Positions 61,667-64,000 of a stretch of 64,000 nt of DNA are shown piece by piece; position 1 is the first letter of the stretch, and every line of letters begins with the position of its first letter. A program made the position numbers and the translations under genes. The notes beneath the pieces were generated by a model that saw nothing but the letters and a program-made list of their open reading frames with translations, was not told the DNA's origin and did no database searches. Source of the stretch: PNAI01 sp035501735 (GTDB lineage Bacteria > Pseudomonadota > Alphaproteobacteria > Rhizobiales > Xanthobacteraceae); contig DATJVR010000082.1 in the NCBI GenBank assembly GCA_035501735.1, positions 13,964-77,963 on the forward strand, in the 5' to 3' direction.

Positions 61667-62440
61667 ATGCGCGATCAAGGATTGCAAGAGGCGATCAATG
61701 CAGTCGGCGGCGTGAGCGAACTCGCGCGGCGGATCGGAATTTCGCAACCTTCCGTGTCGAATTGGGATCGTGTTCCTGCCGAACGCGTGGTTTCCGTCGA
61801 GAGCGTGACCGGGATCAACCGCACAATCCTGCGGCCGGATTTATTCGGTGTTGAAGCCGGTGGCGATGTCGATGAAGTCGACGTCGCGCGCGCGCAGGAA
61901 TATGCCCTGCTCGCCGCGCTGCTGGCACGCGCGCCGGACGCCGACCTGCTCACACGCGTCGGTGAGTTGCGCGGCGATGCGAGCCCGCTGGGTCTCGCGC
62001 ATGTTGCGCTGGCGCAAGCCGCGCAGGCCACGACCGCCGAACGCGTCGAGCGGGAATATTTCAATTTATTCATCGGACTCGGCCGCGGGGAACTTCTGCC
62101 GTATGGTTCGTATTACCTTACGGGCTTCCTGCATGAGCGGCCGCTCGCGCGCCTGCGCGGAGACTTAAGGCAGCTCGGCATCGAACGGGCCGAAGACGAA
62201 CACGAGCCGGAGGATCACGCCGCAATCCTGTGCGAGATCATGGCGGGCTTGGCGTCGCGACGGTTCGGCGCCGAGGCTGGCGCGGACCGCGACATGTTCG
62301 AGAAGCATTTGGCGCCTTGGATCGGACGCTTCTTCGCCGATCTCGAACGCGCCGCAGCCGCTGATTTCTACCGGCGCGTCGGAACGCTGGGCCGCGTGTT
62401 CTTCGAAATCGAAACCGAGGCCTTCGCTCTACCGACGTGA
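61667..62440 (+). CDS. TorD/DmsD-type redox chaperone with N-terminal helix-turn-helix domain
   Basis: A 257-aa two-domain protein. Residues about 1-60 form a Cro/YdaS-like helix-turn-helix (QEAINAVGGVSELARRIGIS then QPSVSNWDRVP). The C-terminal domain is TorD-like, with REYFNLFIGLGRGELLPYGS, LHERPLARLRGDLRQLGIER and EDEHEPEDHAAILCEIMAGL. TorD chaperones bind the twin-arginine signal of molybdoenzymes before export. AGGA six bases upstream favours ATG 61667; ATG 61622 adds 15 residues. The next genes encode twin-arginine proteins, the likely clients. Confidence 0.85.
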   Translation: MRDQGLQEAINAVGGVSELARRIGISQPSVSNWDRVPAERVVSVESVTGINRTILRPDLFGVEAGGDVDEVDVARAQEYALLAALLARAPDADLLTRVGELRGDASPLGLAHVALAQAAQATTAERVEREYFNLFIGLGRGELLPYGSYYLTGFLHERPLARLRGDLRQLGIERAEDEHEPEDHAAILCEIMAGLASRRFGAEAGADRDMFEKHLAPWIGRFFADLERAAAADFYRRVGTLGRVFFEIETEAFALPT

Positions 62441-62482
62441 GCGACGAGTTGAAATCCGCAAACGACTTTGGAGGGAACGACC

Positions 62483-62689
62483 ATGAAAACATCAAACAAA
62501 CCGGCTTTGGGCCGTCGTGAGTTCCTTCGAGCGCTGGGAGCCGGCGCGGGCGTTGCAGCAACGAGTGCGGCTCCGCTTGCGAGCTCGGCCAAGGCCGATA
62601 GCGAAAGCAACGATGAGAAGCGCAAGGCGCGCTACAAGGAAACCGACCACGTGAAGGCGTACTACCGCGTCAACCGATATCCCGCTTAA
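62483..62689 (+). CDS. Small twin-arginine signal protein of the formate dehydrogenase operon
   Basis: A 68-aa protein with the twin-arginine motif GRREFLRALGAGAGVAA and a short charged tail (YKETDHVKAYYRVNRYPA). GGAGGG lies upstream of ATG 62483. Comparable small Tat proteins precede FdhA in related genomes and probably form a periplasmic accessory subunit. Followed after 10 bases by the formate dehydrogenase gene, whose AAGGAGG ribosome site abuts this stop. Confidence 0.8.
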   Translation: MKTSNKPALGRREFLRALGAGAGVAATSAAPLASSAKADSESNDEKRKARYKETDHVKAYYRVNRYPA

Positions 62690-62699
62690 GGAGGCAACC

Positions 62700-64000
62700 G
62701 TGCTGATCAAACGAACCGAACGTCAGGCACGCCACGGCACGCTTGCCGCCGCGCTCGCATCGCAAGCGGGCGGCAGCATCGATCGCCGTACATTCCTGCG
62801 CCGCTCCGGCTTGGCAGCCGGAGGACTTGCCGCCGTCGGCGCCTTGCCGCTGACCAGCGTGCGCAAGGCCGAAGCCGCCGGATCGTCGCCCGGCCCGGGC
62901 GCGACCATCCGCAAGAACATCTGCACGCACTGCTCGGTCGGCTGCACCGTCATCGCGGAAGTCGAAAACGGCGTGTGGTGGGGGCAGGAGCCCGGCTGGG
63001 ACAGCCCGATCAACCGCGGCTCGCATTGCGCCAAGGGCGCGGCAACGCGCGAGGTCGTGCACGGCGACCGCCGCCTGAAATATCCGATGAAACTCGTGAA
63101 CGGACAGTGGACCAAGATCAGCTGGGATGTCGCGATCAACGAGATCGGCGACAAGCTGATGCAGATCCGCGAGAAGTCAGGGCCCGATTCCGTCTACTGG
63201 CTCGGCTCCGCCAAGTTCACCAACGAGGCGGCTTATCTCAATCGCAAGTTCGCGGCGTTCTGGGGCACCAACAATTCCGACCACCAGGCGCGCATCTGCC
63301 ACTCCACCACGGTCGCCGGCGTCGCCAATACCTGGGGCTACGGCGCGATGACCAACAGCTACACCGACATCCGCAATTCCAAGACGCTGCTCTTCCTCGG
63401 CGGCAATCCGGCGGAAGCGCATCCGGTGTCGCTGCAGCACGTGCTGTCGGGCAAGGAGCTCAACCGCGCCAACATGATCGTGATCGATCCGCGCCTGACG
63501 CGGACGGCCGCGCACGCCACCGAATACGTCCGCATCCGCTCGGGCACGGACATCCCGGTGATCTACGGCATGCTCTGGCACATCTTCAAGAATGGCTGGG
63601 AAGACAAGGAGTTCATCCGCCAGCGCGTCTACGGCTACGAGGACGCGCGCAAGGAAATGGAAAAGTGGACTCCGGAAGAGGTCGAGCGCGTCGCCAAGAT
63701 GTTCGCGACCGAGAAGCCCGCGACCTTGATCTGGTGCATGGGCGCCACCCAACACACGGTCGGCACCGCCAACGTGCGCGCGTTCTGCATCGCGTTGCTC
63801 GCCACCGGCAATGTCGGCAGCGCCGGCACCGGCGCCAACATCTTCCGCGGCCATGACAACGTGCAGGGTGCGACCGACATCGGCCTCGATGTGGTGACGC
63901 TGCCGTTCTACTACGGGCTCATCGAAGGCGCGTGGAAGCATTGGTCGCGCGTCTGGGAGGTTGATTACAACTATCTGGTCGGCCGCTTCGACGACAAGAA
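62700..64000 (+). CDS. fdhA: Formate dehydrogenase catalytic (alpha) subunit, 3'-truncated by the window
   Basis: 433 codons are visible and the gene continues past the right edge. A twin-arginine signal (DRRTFLRRSGLAAGGLAAVG) near residues 28-47 targets it to the periplasm. A 4Fe-4S motif CTHCSVGC with a fourth cysteine in GSHCAKG is followed by the Mo/W-bis-MGD domain. The metal ligand is Cys200 (QARICHSTTVAG) at the position of selenocysteine in E. coli FdnG, and GYGAMTNSYTDIRNS and GGNPAEAHPVSLQ complete the active-site region. Oxidises formate to CO2. GTG 62700 follows AAGGAGG by five bases. It is the last and main gene of the operon with TorD and DUF3305/3306. Confidence 0.93.
   Translation, partial: MLIKRTERQARHGTLAAALASQAGGSIDRRTFLRRSGLAAGGLAAVGALPLTSVRKAEAAGSSPGPGATIRKNICTHCSVGCTVIAEVENGVWWGQEPGWDSPINRGSHCAKGAATREVVHGDRRLKYPMKLVNGQWTKISWDVAINEIGDKLMQIREKSGPDSVYWLGSAKFTNEAAYLNRKFAAFWGTNNSDHQARICHSTTVAGVANTWGYGAMTNSYTDIRNSKTLLFLGGNPAEAHPVSLQHVLSGKELNRANMIVIDPRLTRTAAHATEYVRIRSGTDIPVIYGMLWHIFKNGWEDKEFIRQRVYGYEDARKEMEKWTPEEVERVAKMFATEKPATLIWCMGATQHTVGTANVRAFCIALLATGNVGSAGTGANIFRGHDNVQGATDIGLDVVTLPFYYGLIEGAWKHWSRVWEVDYNYLVGRFDDK

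Overview
The window is GC-rich with strong G/C preference at third codon positions and dense, tightly overlapping genes. Gene content points to an alphaproteobacterium of the Hyphomicrobiales, near Bradyrhizobium, Rhodopseudomonas or Pseudolabrys. The pointers are a formate dehydrogenase locus with DUF3305/DUF3306 and TorD partners, many orphan Bug/TctC-type binding proteins, an arsR-arsC-aqpS operon and bradyrhizobial-style palindromic repeats. This placement is an inference from content, not a database match. No rRNA, tRNA, CRISPR array, transposase or phage gene was recognised.

Layout. 0.2-3.5 kb: an acyl-CoA synthetase and a divergent ThDP enzyme. 3.5-7.4 kb: a periplasmic protein with 28 tandem TPRs and a SRPBCC protein. 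7.4-15 kb: class I hydratase (two subunits), a TauE-like permease, a succinate dehydrogenase/fumarate reductase-like enzyme (membrane, iron-sulfur and flavoprotein subunits), a NitT/TauT-type binding protein and an Ldh2-type dehydrogenase. 15-16.6 kb: arsR-arsC-aqpS. 16.6-19.8 kb: a membrane protein, a signal-less NMT1-type protein and a universal stress protein. 19.8-24.8 kb: UbiD decarboxylase, Bug binding protein and a lone molybdenum-hydroxylase large subunit. 25-30.8 kb: a lipoprotein, a TcuA-like flavoenzyme overlapping pyrC, a small membrane protein and a quinone oxidoreductase. 30.8-37.9 kb: an acyl-CoA ligase with a repeat inserted in frame, a second UbiD, another Bug protein, a haloacetate dehalogenase-like hydrolase, an exported alpha/beta hydrolase and a small exported protein. 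38-42.2 kb: CoxS and CoxM subunits, a Bug protein and an ABC-2 exporter. 42.4-45.4 kb: a secreted WD40-caspase protein. 45.5-50.6 kb: a complete molybdenum hydroxylase operon with a UbiD gene inside it. 50.7-54.7 kb: an enoyl-CoA hydratase, a second ThDP enzyme and a WD40-cytochrome c fusion. 54.7-64 kb: the formate dehydrogenase accessory and structural genes, interrupted by an opposite-strand Bug gene and a 51-aa membrane protein.

How the genes may work together. Most of the window looks like a carboxylate and aromatic-acid catabolic region. Periplasmic binding proteins capture organic acids. UbiD enzymes (prenylated-FMN dependent) and xanthine-oxidase-type molybdenum hydroxylases decarboxylate or hydroxylate ring substrates. 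CoA ligases and an enoyl-CoA hydratase process acyl-CoA intermediates. ThDP enzymes act on 2-oxo acids or oxalyl-like CoA esters. A separate SDH-like/hydratase/Ldh2 set could carry a substituted succinate through a parallel fumarate-malate-oxaloacetate-like sequence. Formate released in such pathways could be oxidised by the Cys-type periplasmic formate dehydrogenase at the right edge.

Least ordinary items: the UbiD gene translationally coupled inside the molybdenum hydroxylase operon; a second molybdenum hydroxylase split between two loci that each carry a paralogous Bug protein; the SDH-like cluster whose flavoprotein lacks the FAD-linking histidine; the secreted WD40-caspase; the WD40-cytochrome c fusion; the HTH-TorD fusion; and a 48-codon palindromic element inserted in frame in a CoA ligase.
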